DNA of 64,000 nucleotides from Campylobacter ornithocola (GTDB lineage Bacteria; Campylobacterota; Campylobacteria; Campylobacterales; Campylobacteraceae): NCBI RefSeq assembly GCF_013201605.1, contig NZ_CP053848.1, positions 1,240,001 to 1,304,000 of the forward strand, read 5' to 3'. Shown piece by piece: positions 38,859 to 48,030 of this stretch (position 1 is its first letter; each line of letters starts with the position of its first letter). The notes under the pieces were generated by a model. It saw only the letters and a program-made list of their open reading frames with translations, ran no database searches and was not told where the DNA came from. The position numbers and the translations under genes were made by a program.

Positions 38859-40240
38859 CAAAGTCCCATTTTAAAAGGATTAAGTATATTATTTGGATCA
38901 AATGCTTTTTTGATGTTTCTCATTAATTCCATTTCAGCTTCACTAAAAGCAAGCCTCATAAAAGGGGCTTTTGAAATGCCTATACCATGCTCACCACTCA
39001 AAGTCCCACCTAAAGAAACTGTAAGCTTAAACACCTCTTCCACAGCTTCATAACCTTTTTTAACTAATTCAGGATTATTTTTATCACTTACCATTACATT
39101 AGTATGTACATTCCCATCGCCAGTATGACCAAAACAAGGAATTTTAAAACTATATTTTTTAGAAATTTCAGCTATACCTTTTAAAAGCTCAGGTAGTTTT
39201 GAACGCGGTACTGTAATATCCTCATTAAGCTTTAAATTTCCATACATTGCTATGCTTTGAGAGCAATTTCTTCTAGCAAACCAAATATCAGCTGCTTCTT
39301 GCTCATCTTTAGCTATTTTAAACTCTCTTACCTTAGACTCATAAAAACTTTCTTGCAAGATTTTTAAATCTGCTTCAATGGCTTCTTCTACATTACCATC
39401 TACATCAGCAATTAAAATCGCACCTGCATCCATTGGCAAGCCTTTTTGGAATTTTTGTTCTAATGCTTGTATACTTAATTGATCTAAAAATTCCATAGAT
39501 ACAGGAGTTACACCTTTGGCTAAAGTTTTATATACTGCATTCATCGCATCATCAATGCTGTTAAAAATTCCCATTGCAGTTTTTTTAAACTTTGGTAAAG
39601 CAACTAGCTTTAAAGTGATTTCACTAAGCACAGCCAAAGATCCTTCGCTTGCTATTAAAATTCCAGCTAGATTATAGCCTGCTACATCTTTTATAGTTTT
39701 TTTACCTGCTCTAATGATTTCTCCATTAGGTAAAACTGCTCTTAATGCCATTACATAATCTTTAGTTATGCCATACTTAGCAGCTCTCATACCCCCTGCA
39801 TTTTCACCAACATTTCCTCCCAAAGAAGAATATTCCATACTCGCAGGATCAGGTGGATAAAACAAACCATATTCTTTTACTTTTTCTTGCAAAGCCATAT
39901 TTATCACACCAGGTTGTACTACTGCAACCAAATTTTCAAGATCAATTTCTAAAATTTTATTCATATGTTTTTCAAAGCTTAGCACCACTCCACCATTAAC
40001 AGCCAGACTTCCACCGGTAAATCCACTACCTGAACCCCTAGGAATGACTATGATTTTATTTTCATTGCAGTATTTTAAAATTTGACTAATATCATTTTCA
40101 TCTCTTGGAAAAAGCACTCCATCGGGTAAATAATGTTTTTTAGTAGCATCATAGCTATACGCTCTTTTGTGAATAGGATCAAAATGAGCGTTTTGTACTC
40201 CTAAAAGATCTTGAAAGAATTTTTGATGAATTTCTTGCAT
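38858..40240 (-). CDS. glcD: FAD-linked oxidase, glycolate/D-lactate dehydrogenase type
   Basis: 460 aa. The FAD-binding PCMH domain carries VIPRGSGSGFTGGSLAVNGG and PPDPASMEYSSLGGNVGENAGG. The C-terminal oxidase domain has CFGHTGDGNVHTN and GGTLSGEHGIG, matching GlcD and the D-lactate dehydrogenases. The exact substrate (glycolate, D-lactate or 2-hydroxyglutarate) is not determined. No glcE/glcF partner is adjacent. Overlaps its upstream neighbour by one base (TAATG). Confidence 0.9.
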   Translation of the reverse strand: MQEIHQKFFQDLLGVQNAHFDPIHKRAYSYDATKKHYLPDGVLFPRDENDISQILKYCNENKIIVIPRGSGSGFTGGSLAVNGGVVLSFEKHMNKILEIDLENLVAVVQPGVINMALQEKVKEYGLFYPPDPASMEYSSLGGNVGENAGGMRAAKYGITKDYVMALRAVLPNGEIIRAGKKTIKDVAGYNLAGILIASEGSLAVLSEITLKLVALPKFKKTAMGIFNSIDDAMNAVYKTLAKGVTPVSMEFLDQLSIQALEQKFQKGLPMDAGAILIADVDGNVEEAIEADLKILQESFYESKVREFKIAKDEQEAADIWFARRNCSQSIAMYGNLKLNEDITVPRSKLPELLKGIAEISKKYSFKIPCFGHTGDGNVHTNVMVSDKNNPELVKKGYEAVEEVFKLTVSLGGTLSGEHGIGISKAPFMRLAFSEAEMELMRNIKKAFDPNNILNPFKMGL

Positions 40241-40959
40241 TATTTTTCTCTAGTTAAGCTAATTAATTTTTCATAATATACATAATAATTCCCAATTGCT
40301 TCATCATTTAAGCTAAAAATATCGCTTTTATAACCCGTAATTCTTGAATAAAATGGAATTTGCAAACTTTGAGCTTGAGGTATGTTAAATTCTTCAATCT
40401 TACCAAAGTCTTGACAATCAACTATTTCAGCTTTCTTTTCTAAAGCTACTACTAAAACCCCAACTGCATTTTTTGAACAAAAAGATCTAAAGTCGGATCT
40501 TCTTGGGGTTTGGCGATATTCTTGTATCATATGCGCTCCAAATAAATCAGGATGTAGGAAATAAATTCCATTTAATTTTTGCGCTATAAAATCATATACA
40601 CTTTTATCAGGAGCTATAATCAATGCTCTATCATATAAATAATTTAAAACTATTTTATCACCTACTTGCGGTAACACATTTGGCAAAGGCATGGCATCTT
40701 GAGCCAGCATATCAAAAACTTTAAATTGCAATTTAACCAAGCCGTTTTCACGCCCTATCACACTGGCTCTTGCGATGATAGATTTTTGCGTATCAATTTC
40801 ATGTACAACTATACCGCTTGAGTGTAGTAAAATCCTAGGATCATCTTTTACATAACCATAAATATCATCTACTTTTTCAAGTTTTGTTTGTATCAAATCA
40901 TAATTTTTAGCCTGCAAAATTGCTAAAAAACAACAAAACATTAAGATAATTCTTGACAA
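40240..40959 (-). CDS. Exported protein with PgbA N-terminal-like domain
   Basis: 239 aa with a signal peptide (IILMFCCFLAILQAKNYD). The mature part (IIARASVIGRENGLVKLQFK, VGDKIVLNYLYDRALIIAP) matches my memory of the N-terminal domain of the Helicobacter plasminogen-binding protein PgbA and its relatives across Campylobacterota. Plasminogen binding is unproven for this protein, which lacks a long Lys-rich C-terminal repeat. The start is TTG 40959, six bases after AAGGAG; the nearby ATG gives only a short dead frame. Confidence 0.7.
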   Translation of the reverse strand: MSRIILMFCCFLAILQAKNYDLIQTKLEKVDDIYGYVKDDPRILLHSSGIVVHEIDTQKSIIARASVIGRENGLVKLQFKVFDMLAQDAMPLPNVLPQVGDKIVLNYLYDRALIIAPDKSVYDFIAQKLNGIYFLHPDLFGAHMIQEYRQTPRRSDFRSFCSKNAVGVLVVALEKKAEIVDCQDFGKIEEFNIPQAQSLQIPFYSRITGYKSDIFSLNDEAIGNYYVYYEKLISLTREK

Positions 40960-41076
40960 ATCATACTCCTTAAAACAGTGTAAAAATTAAATTATATTGT
41001 TTTTTCCTTACAAAATTGTAAGAAAAATTAAGTAAAATACAAATTTATGTTTAAATTTTAGAAGGCTTTAAAAATC

Positions 41077-42234
41077 ATGAAAAAAATTTTCATATCTTTG
41101 CTTATATCAATAAAACTTTTTGCTATTTCAAGTGTTGAAGAACTTTCTTGGGAAAATGGCAAAACTTTGCTTGATTTTTTACAAGATCACTCTATACCGC
41201 TTAATTTATATTACAATCTTGATACCGAAGACAAAGAACTAAGTGCAGAAATTGCAAGTGGCATAAAATATCAAATGTTAAAAGATGAACAAGGACAATT
41301 AGAGCAAGTCTTAATCCCAATTAGTGATGATTTACAAATTCATATTTATAAAAACAATGAAAACAAATTTGTATTAAGCTTTACCCCTATTTCTTATATA
41401 AAAGAAAAAAGAACCATTCGTGTAGCTATCAATAACTCAGCTTATCAAGATGTTTATGATGAAAGTGGTAGTGTAACTTTAGCAAGAGCAATGGTAAGAG
41501 CATTTAAAAATAGTGTTAATTTTAAAAATGTTAGGAAGGGCGATAGTGTAGTATTAATTTATGAGCAAAAAAGAAGATTAGGAAGGCTTTTTGGCGATAT
41601 TAATATCCAAGCAGCTTTAGCCAATATTAGAGGTAAAGAATATTCTGTATTTTTGTATAAAGATTCTTATTATAATGCCCAAGGAAAAGAACTTGAAAAT
41701 TTCTTTTTAACAAAACCGGTTAAATATACAAGAATTTCAGATCGTTTTACTAAGGCAAGATATCACCCTATTTTAAAACGCTATAGAGCACACTTAGGTA
41801 TTGATTATGCTGCCCCAACTGGTACTCCAGTAAAAAGCGCCGGAGATGGAACGATTAGTTTTGTTGGAACAAAAGGTGGTTATGGCAAAGTTGTACAAGT
41901 AAAACACATGTCAGGTTATATGACTTTATATGCTCATCTTAGTCGTTTTGGTAAAGTCAAACGTGGTCAAAAAGTTAAGCAAGGACAAGTAATTGCTTAT
42001 GTAGGTTCTACTGGTATGAGTACTGGACCACATTTGCATTTTGGACTTTATCTAAATAATAAAGCAATCAATCCTGAAACCATCGTTAAAATTCCAAAAT
42101 CAAGTCTAAGCGGAAAAAATAAGGAAGAATTTTTAAAAATGGTAAAAGAGTATGAAAATCGCTTACAAAGTATAGATGAAAACTATAAAAATCCGCCAAA
42201 AGAACAAAATATAGAAAATTCTATGGAGCTTTGA
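41077..42234 (+). CDS. pgp3: M23-family peptidoglycan DD-peptidase (Pgp3/Csd3-like)
   Basis: 385 aa. Signal peptide (MKKIFISLLISIKLFA), an N-terminal inhibitory-like region, and a C-terminal LytM/M23 domain with the zinc motifs HLGIDYAAPTGTPV (HxxxD), YMTLYAHLSRFG and GPHLHFGLY (HxH). In C. jejuni the gene at this place (Cj1215) is, to my recollection, Pgp3, a DD-carboxypeptidase/endopeptidase related to H. pylori Csd3 and needed for helical cell shape. Followed by mgtE after one base. Confidence 0.9.
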   Translation: MKKIFISLLISIKLFAISSVEELSWENGKTLLDFLQDHSIPLNLYYNLDTEDKELSAEIASGIKYQMLKDEQGQLEQVLIPISDDLQIHIYKNNENKFVLSFTPISYIKEKRTIRVAINNSAYQDVYDESGSVTLARAMVRAFKNSVNFKNVRKGDSVVLIYEQKRRLGRLFGDINIQAALANIRGKEYSVFLYKDSYYNAQGKELENFFLTKPVKYTRISDRFTKARYHPILKRYRAHLGIDYAAPTGTPVKSAGDGTISFVGTKGGYGKVVQVKHMSGYMTLYAHLSRFGKVKRGQKVKQGQVIAYVGSTGMSTGPHLHFGLYLNNKAINPETIVKIPKSSLSGKNKEEFLKMVKEYENRLQSIDENYKNPPKEQNIENSMEL

Positions 42235-42235
42235 A

Positions 42236-43579
42236 ATGATGAATGATTTTTTAGAAGCACAAGAACTTTTAAAAAATACTTCTAAAGATCAAAGTACTTA
42301 TGAAATTAATGAAGCCTTAAAAACTATCAAAAGATACAATGAAGAGCTCTATTTACAAACTCTTAAATCTTTTGATACTCACACACTTGCAAATGTAGCT
42401 ATTATAACGCCTGATCATATACTAGAAGATATTTTAGAACACTTAAGCATTATAAAGATTGCAAAAGCAGTAGAAGAACTTGAAAGTGATGATGCAACTG
42501 ACTTAATTAAGCGTTTTGAAGAGCTAAATCCACAAAAAACTTTAGCTATTTTAAACCGCTTAAGTTCTGAAGATAAAGAAGAAATTTTACGCCTTAAAAA
42601 TTATGATGAAAATACTGCTGGTGCTTATATGCAAACAGAAATTTTTACAGCATCTATTGATGAAAGCATAGAAAAAGCAATCAAAAGATATAGAATTTTA
42701 AAACACTCAGGACAAGTAGATCAAATTTTTCAAGTTTATATCATAGATAATCAAGGAAAGCTTTGTAATGCTATTAATTTAAGCGATCTTTTGATTTGGG
42801 ATTTTAAACTAAGTTTTGCAGATATTATTAAAAACAATAGTGAAAAATATAAATGCTATAGCATTAAAGATTATGAAGACATACAAAAAGCTATTGATAT
42901 AGTAGAAGATTATGATTTGAGTGTTTTAGCGGTTGTAAATGATGATGAAGTGCTTTTAGGTAGAATTACCTATGATGATATTCACGATCTTATACAAGAA
43001 AATGCAACAGAGCAAATTTATAATTTAGCCGGAGTTGATGAAGATGCTGAAGAAGAAAGTGCTTTTAAAGCAGCCAAAGCAAGAGCTTTTTGGCTTATGA
43101 TTAATCTTACCACCTCATTAATCTCAGCTAATATCATTAGCCTTTTTTCAGGTGAAATAGAACAACTTGTGGCTTTAGCAGTGCTAATGCCTATTGTAGC
43201 TTCTATGGGAGGCAATACAGGCTCACAAGCTTTAGCAGTAACAGTTAGAAAACTCTCACTCAACGAAGTAGAATTTAAAGATGCTAAAAAAGTTATATTA
43301 AGAGAGAGTGGAATTTCTTTACTTAATGGACTTATATTTGCTAGTATTATGAGTATTATAGCTTTTATATGGTTTAAAACAGCTCTTTTGGGGCTTGTTA
43401 TAGCCTTATCAATGCTAATTAATCTAGCCTTAGCAGGCTTTGTAGGTTCCTTTGTGCCTTTAACTTTAAAAAAATTTAAAATCGATCCTGCAGTAGGCTC
43501 AAGTGTAGTAATTACAGCAATCACTGATGGTTTGGGATTTTTTAGTTTTTTGCTTTTAGCAAAAATGATTTTATTATAA
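42236..43579 (+). CDS. mgtE: MgtE-type magnesium transporter
   Basis: 447 aa. Superhelical N domain (LESDDATDLIKRFEELNPQ), two CBS domains (DENTAGAYMQTEIFTAS; EDYDLSVLAVVNDDEVLLG), then a five-helix channel with the pore motif PIVASMGGNTGSQALAVTVR. Cytosolic Mg2+ bound to N and CBS domains normally closes the channel. The start ATG is followed directly by a second ATG; GGAG seven bases upstream supports the first. Confidence 0.96.
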   Translation: MMNDFLEAQELLKNTSKDQSTYEINEALKTIKRYNEELYLQTLKSFDTHTLANVAIITPDHILEDILEHLSIIKIAKAVEELESDDATDLIKRFEELNPQKTLAILNRLSSEDKEEILRLKNYDENTAGAYMQTEIFTASIDESIEKAIKRYRILKHSGQVDQIFQVYIIDNQGKLCNAINLSDLLIWDFKLSFADIIKNNSEKYKCYSIKDYEDIQKAIDIVEDYDLSVLAVVNDDEVLLGRITYDDIHDLIQENATEQIYNLAGVDEDAEEESAFKAAKARAFWLMINLTTSLISANIISLFSGEIEQLVALAVLMPIVASMGGNTGSQALAVTVRKLSLNEVEFKDAKKVILRESGISLLNGLIFASIMSIIAFIWFKTALLGLVIALSMLINLALAGFVGSFVPLTLKKFKIDPAVGSSVVITAITDGLGFFSFLLLAKMILL

Positions 43580-43592
43580 AAAGGAAAAAAAT

Positions 43593-44111
43593 ATGGCAAG
43601 CATTATGTATAAAAATCAAGAAATAGAACTTATAGGAGATGAGCTAGAAATTGGCGATAATGCTCCAAAAGTAACCCTAAGAACTAAAAATCTTGCTCCG
43701 GTAGAAATAGCACCCCCTGGAAAAACTCAAATTTTATTAACCTTTCCTAGTTTGGATACTCAAGTATGCTCAAAACAAGCCAAAGAAACCAATAAAAGAC
43801 TAACTTCAATGAAAAATATTGAAGTTATTACCATTAGTATGGATTTGCCTTTTGCTATGGATCGTTTTTGCGCTACTGAAGGGATTGACGATATTATCGT
43901 TGCAAGCGATTTTGCTTTTAAAGATTTTGGCACCAACTATGGAGTATTAATAGGCAATAGTCCTTTTGCAGGATTATTAGCTAGATCAGCTTTTGTAGTC
44001 AAAGATGGAAAAATAGTTTATAAACAGCTTGTAGAAGAACTAATGGGCAAAATTGATTTCAAAGATTTAGAACTTTTTATGCATAGAAACTATGGTTACC
44101 CTTTGAATTAA
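43593..44111 (+). CDS. tpx: Thiol peroxidase
   Basis: 172 aa atypical 2-Cys peroxiredoxin that removes hydrogen and organic peroxides. Peroxidatic Cys in PSLDTQVCSKQAKETNKR (near residue 60). The resolving Cys probably lies in DRFCATEGIDD (near residue 93), and ARSAFVVKDG is conserved. SD AAAAGGAAAAA. The gene overlaps dnaB by four bases at its 3' end, convergently, so there is no room for a terminator between them. Confidence 0.96.
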   Translation: MASIMYKNQEIELIGDELEIGDNAPKVTLRTKNLAPVEIAPPGKTQILLTFPSLDTQVCSKQAKETNKRLTSMKNIEVITISMDLPFAMDRFCATEGIDDIIVASDFAFKDFGTNYGVLIGNSPFAGLLARSAFVVKDGKIVYKQLVEELMGKIDFKDLELFMHRNYGYPLN

Positions 44112-45493
44112 CCTTCAAAGCTTGTAACCACAAAATCTTCTTTTGGAGCTTCAATAAAGCACGATTTTTCTTTTAAGAAAAGCAAATCCACATGCCCTAC
44201 AGGACCATTTCTATTTTTACCTATAATAAGCTCAGCCTTTTCTTGCATAGGATTTGGTATAAATTTTCTCTCATAAGTTTTGCCTTCATTTTTTGCTTTA
44301 TTTTCTCTTTCTTTTTCTTCTTGTTCTCTATAAACTTCATCTCTATATACAAATAAAATAGTATCTGCATCTTGTTCTATAGCACCGCTTTCTCTTAAAT
44401 CACTTAACATAGGGCGTTTATTAGCTCTACTTTCTAATGAACGATTAAGTTGAGATAAAGCAACCACAGGCATATTTAACTCTCTTGCTAAAAGCTTCAA
44501 GCCTCTTGAAATTTCACTTACTTGCAAATGCCTATCATTAAAAGCTGAATTACTCATCATAAGACCAATATAATCTACCACGCAAAGCTCAATGCTTTCA
44601 TCTTGAGCTTTGATTTTGCGTAAAATGGAACGAATATCTGCTATACTAGCATAACCGCTATCATAAATATAAAGATTTTTTTGTGCATATTCATTACAAG
44701 CATCACTCACTCTATCCCACTCATCATCATTTAAATCTGCGATTAGAATTTTTTGCAAAGGAATGAAAGTTTTTGCACTGATTAATCTTTGCATAATTTG
44801 AGTAGCAGGCATTTCTAGTGAAAACATCACAACACCTTTGTTTTGCCTTAGTGTTTTTTCTATAAAATTAAGACAAATCGTAGTTTTTCCCATACCAGGG
44901 CGCGCAGCGATGATTACAAGATCACCAGGTTTAAAGCCTTTTGTCATTTTATTAAGCTCACTAAAACCTGTATCAAGTCCTAAAATATCTTTATTTTCAG
45001 CTTCTTTTTGCTTTTTAAACTCATCCATAAGCTCAGACATAACCATAGTCATATCTTTAATACTATTACTATTTACACGGTTAGTAAGATTAAAAATTTC
45101 TTTGCCTATTTCATCTGAAATTTGAGAAATGCTTTTATCTTCATTTACCCTTGTAGGTATAGTATAAGCAAAATTTAAAAGCTGGCGTCTAATGGATTTT
45201 TCTCTTAGTTCATATGCATATTTACTCACATCTGCTATGGAAGTAGTGGCTAAAACTTCAGCTAAAATTTGCTCATCTACTTTTTTATGTTTTCTTATAA
45301 AACTTGCACTTATTGGCTCACCTGCATTCACACAAGCTAAAATCGCTTTGTAAATATCTTGATGGGCTTTGAGCGAAAAATCATTAATCTCAATATCTGA
45401 AGAAATACTAAAAAAAGAATCCTCGCTATATATACAAGAACTTAAAATTGCTCTTTCAAGATCTAAATCAAAATGTTCATTATTTTGACTCAT
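44108..45493 (-). CDS. dnaB: Replicative DNA helicase
   Basis: 461 aa hexameric fork helicase. N-terminal DnaG-interacting domain (DLERAILSSCIYSEDSFF), linker, then the RecA-like core with Walker A AARPGMGKTTICLNF, VVDYIGLM (Walker B), and H4-type LRESGAIEQDADTILFVYR. No intein. It follows cysM by about 12 bases on the same strand. Confidence 0.97.
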   Translation of the reverse strand: MSQNNEHFDLDLERAILSSCIYSEDSFFSISSDIEINDFSLKAHQDIYKAILACVNAGEPISASFIRKHKKVDEQILAEVLATTSIADVSKYAYELREKSIRRQLLNFAYTIPTRVNEDKSISQISDEIGKEIFNLTNRVNSNSIKDMTMVMSELMDEFKKQKEAENKDILGLDTGFSELNKMTKGFKPGDLVIIAARPGMGKTTICLNFIEKTLRQNKGVVMFSLEMPATQIMQRLISAKTFIPLQKILIADLNDDEWDRVSDACNEYAQKNLYIYDSGYASIADIRSILRKIKAQDESIELCVVDYIGLMMSNSAFNDRHLQVSEISRGLKLLARELNMPVVALSQLNRSLESRANKRPMLSDLRESGAIEQDADTILFVYRDEVYREQEEKERENKAKNEGKTYERKFIPNPMQEKAELIIGKNRNGPVGHVDLLFLKEKSCFIEAPKEDFVVTSFEG

Positions 45494-45505
45494 ACATACT
45501 CCAAA

Positions 45506-46408
45506 TTATAAATTTGCAAACAAATCAGTTGATAAATATCGCTCAGCTGTATCATTTAGCATAGTCAAGACTTTTTTATCAGGATTTTCTAAAGCTATTT
45601 TCCTAGCCATATATACATTTGCTCCACTTGAAATTCCTGCCATTATACCGTTTTTACCAAGCTCTAAAGCTGTATTTATAGCATCTTCATTACTTACACA
45701 AACTATCTCATCTATGATTTTTTGATTTAAAATTTTAGGAATAAAATTTGCACCTATGCCTTGGATTTTATGGCTTGCAGCGGTATTTTGACTCAAAAGT
45801 GGCGAAGCCGCGGGCTCTAAAGCGATGATTTTGATATTAGGATTATGCTCTTTTAAAATTTCTCCTACCCCACTAATAGTCCCGCCTGTACCAAAACCTG
45901 CTAAAAAAATATCAAGATCGGGCAAAGCTTTTAAAATTTCTAAAGCAGTATTTTTTTTATGTGCGTTTTTGTTGTTGATATTTTCAAATTGACTTACCAT
46001 AAATGAATTTGGAATTTCACTCAAAAGCTCATTAGCTCTATCAAGCGCTCCTTGCATGCCTTTGCTCGCTTGAGTAAGCTCTAGCTTTGCGCCAAAAAAA
46101 CTCATCATTTTTCTACGCTCAATACTCATAGACTCAGGCATAGCAATGATAAGCTTAAGCTTTAAACTTGCACAAATCATTGCTAAAGCTATACCAGTAT
46201 TTCCACTTGTAGCTTCTATAATGGTTGTTTCTTGATTAATCTTACCTTCATTTAAAGCTTGTTTTATCATCTCTAAAGCCGCTCTATCTTTTATAGAATG
46301 ACTTGGATTAAAATACTCACATTTAGCATAAAGATTTGGAGCCAATTCTTTTAAAGAAATAATCGGAGTGTTGCCTATACAATCTAAGATACTATTATAA
46401 ATTGACAT
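45506..46408 (-). CDS. cysM: Cysteine synthase (O-acetylserine sulfhydrylase, CysM type)
   Basis: 300 aa PLP enzyme. PLP Lys in YFNPSHSIKDRAALEM, substrate loop EATSGNTGIALAM, phosphate-binding FGTGGTISGVGE, and the C-terminal Ser environment GISSGANVYMARK. It makes cysteine from O-acetylserine and sulfide or thiosulfate. As I recall, C. jejuni carries cysM beside hupB in the same order. SD AAGGAAAACA before the ATG. Confidence 0.94.
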   Translation of the reverse strand: MSIYNSILDCIGNTPIISLKELAPNLYAKCEYFNPSHSIKDRAALEMIKQALNEGKINQETTIIEATSGNTGIALAMICASLKLKLIIAMPESMSIERRKMMSFFGAKLELTQASKGMQGALDRANELLSEIPNSFMVSQFENINNKNAHKKNTALEILKALPDLDIFLAGFGTGGTISGVGEILKEHNPNIKIIALEPAASPLLSQNTAASHKIQGIGANFIPKILNQKIIDEIVCVSNEDAINTALELGKNGIMAGISSGANVYMARKIALENPDKKVLTMLNDTAERYLSTDLFANL

Positions 46409-46474
46409 TGTTTTCCTTATAATTTTTTAAAAATAATATCAAAAGAAAATTAATACTTAATCTATAAAGAAAGA

Positions 46475-46497
46475 CGCAAAAGTTAAAAACTTTTGCG
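46475..46497 (-). terminator. Terminator after hup
   Basis: CGCAAAAGTT–AAA–AACTTTTGCG, a 10-bp perfect stem eight bases past the hup stop, followed on the minus strand by a TCTTTCTTT tail. Confidence 0.8.
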
Positions 46498-46504
46498 CAA
46501 AGAA

Positions 46505-46807
46505 TTATTTTTTAGCTTTTTTAGCAGTTTTAGCAGCAGCAACTGCATCTTTAAGGTTTTTACCTACTTTAAATTTAGCAACTTTAGTAGCAGGTACTTT
46601 GATAGTAGCACCAGTGCTTGGCACTCTAGCTTCTCTAGCAGCTCTTTCAGCTACAGAAAATGTACCAAAACCGATAAAACTAATGCTATCACCTTTAGCT
46701 AATACATCAGTAATAGTAGTGATTACTGCATCAGTAGCTGCAGTTGCATCTTTTTTAGTTAGCCCAGCAGTTTGAGCAACTTGAGAAATAAAATCTGCTT
46801 TAGTCAT
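46505..46807 (-). CDS. hup: DNA-binding protein HU
   Basis: 100 aa histone-like protein. MTKADFISQVAQTAGLTKKDA start, the GFGTFSV motif, and the DNA-grasping arm (AAREARVPSTGATIKVPATK). It has a longer Ala/Lys-rich tail (AVAAAKTAKKAKK) than E. coli HU. It bends and compacts DNA. Single gene with its own terminator. Confidence 0.96.
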   Translation of the reverse strand: MTKADFISQVAQTAGLTKKDATAATDAVITTITDVLAKGDSISFIGFGTFSVAERAAREARVPSTGATIKVPATKVAKFKVGKNLKDAVAAAKTAKKAKK

Positions 46808-46885
46808 AAAAAGCTCCTTGATTAAAAATGATTGTTAAGTTTAACACATTTATCAAGCTTTTGCAAGGGTTTTTACATATAATTG

Positions 46886-48022
46886 CTAATTTTCATTATT
46901 TGCCTCTGGAAAATATTTTTTTATAGCTTTTATAAATTCATCAATATTGTATTTTCTAATTTTATTTTCAAAATTTTCAAGATACTCATCAATATTAGTC
47001 TTAGTAAGAATATTGGTTTGGTTCTTTATTGCCATAAACTGTATTTCATTCATATCAATGTTATAATGCGTCAAATCTCTGTAATTTGCAATATCATCCG
47101 CATAATCTAAATCATCAAATCCATATATTTTAGTATTTTGATATTTACTAGCTTCTAAGACAACCCACCGAAGAATAGATTTGATTCTATTAAAATACAA
47201 TCCCCTATCTCCGTTATCAATTGAATAAAATAAACGAGAATAAGATGGTATTAAAATATCAAAATCAACATGAGGGTTTTTTTCGATTATTTTAAACAAA
47301 TAGACTTTTAAAATATTTTGCATTTGTTCCATCTTTACTTGCATTTCATTGTAATTATTTTTTATTATAAATTTTGAATGTCGTATTTTCTCAAAGGCAA
47401 AATCTGTTCCTTTGTAATGTTTTGATGATTTCAACCAATTATCAAAACCACCAAATCTGTGTCCTACATCATTTATCCAAAAAGTTCTTGAATCTAAGTC
47501 TTTATTTTTGCTACAATCATTATTAATATTTAAAACACAAAATAAAAATCTTTTTTGTAAATAAACTAGTATATCATTATAATAATTATCATCATATAAA
47601 AAATCAAAGTATTTTGTATCTCTTGTAGCTAAATCTAAAATCATTGTTAGATCCAAGGAATAAATCACGCGTTTGATATTTTTATTTTTTAAAAAAGCAT
47701 AATTTAAAAAAATAGCCCTTTCGTTAAAATAAAGTCCCGGGGAAGATATATTAATAAACCGTTCATTTAAAAGAAGGCTAGCTTTCTTAGGAGAAGAATT
47801 TTCCAACATAGAACTACCTATAATAATACTATCAAAATCATAATTCTTAATTATTCCTTGGTTAGCTAATCTAGAATCCTTGTCAAAGCTTTCTGCTCTA
47901 AACCAAGGTTTATGATAAAGCATTAGAGGATCGTATATAAACATATAGACAAGATAACAAAAAATAAAAGGTAGGGGTATAAATAAAACCTTTAACACGA
48001 ATTTTTTATATGATTTAAACAT
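46886..48022 (-). CDS. SGNH/DltD-like accessory protein of an MBOAT acylation pair
   Basis: 378 aa. One N-terminal membrane helix (FVLKVLFIPLPFIFCYLVYMF), then a periplasmic domain with DSIIIGSSMLENSSPKKAS, the GSS nucleophile region of SGNH/DltD/AlgX-like proteins. It lies eight bases downstream of the MBOAT gene, the usual pairing: the MBOAT moves an acyl group across the membrane, the partner places it on the glycan. The target could be LOS (location beside waaF) or peptidoglycan (compare C. jejuni PatA/PatB). The C-terminal Asp/His pair is plausible in DLTHYNID but unproven. Confidence 0.75.
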   Translation of the reverse strand: MFKSYKKFVLKVLFIPLPFIFCYLVYMFIYDPLMLYHKPWFRAESFDKDSRLANQGIIKNYDFDSIIIGSSMLENSSPKKASLLLNERFINISSPGLYFNERAIFLNYAFLKNKNIKRVIYSLDLTMILDLATRDTKYFDFLYDDNYYNDILVYLQKRFLFCVLNINNDCSKNKDLDSRTFWINDVGHRFGGFDNWLKSSKHYKGTDFAFEKIRHSKFIIKNNYNEMQVKMEQMQNILKVYLFKIIEKNPHVDFDILIPSYSRLFYSIDNGDRGLYFNRIKSILRWVVLEASKYQNTKIYGFDDLDYADDIANYRDLTHYNIDMNEIQFMAIKNQTNILTKTNIDEYLENFENKIRKYNIDEFIKAIKKYFPEANNEN

Positions 48023-48030
48023 TTTTATCC

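Noticed and set aside
43702-43707. C-run in tpx as a contingency tract
   Set aside because: Only five to six C bases, in frame in a conserved enzyme; too short to call.
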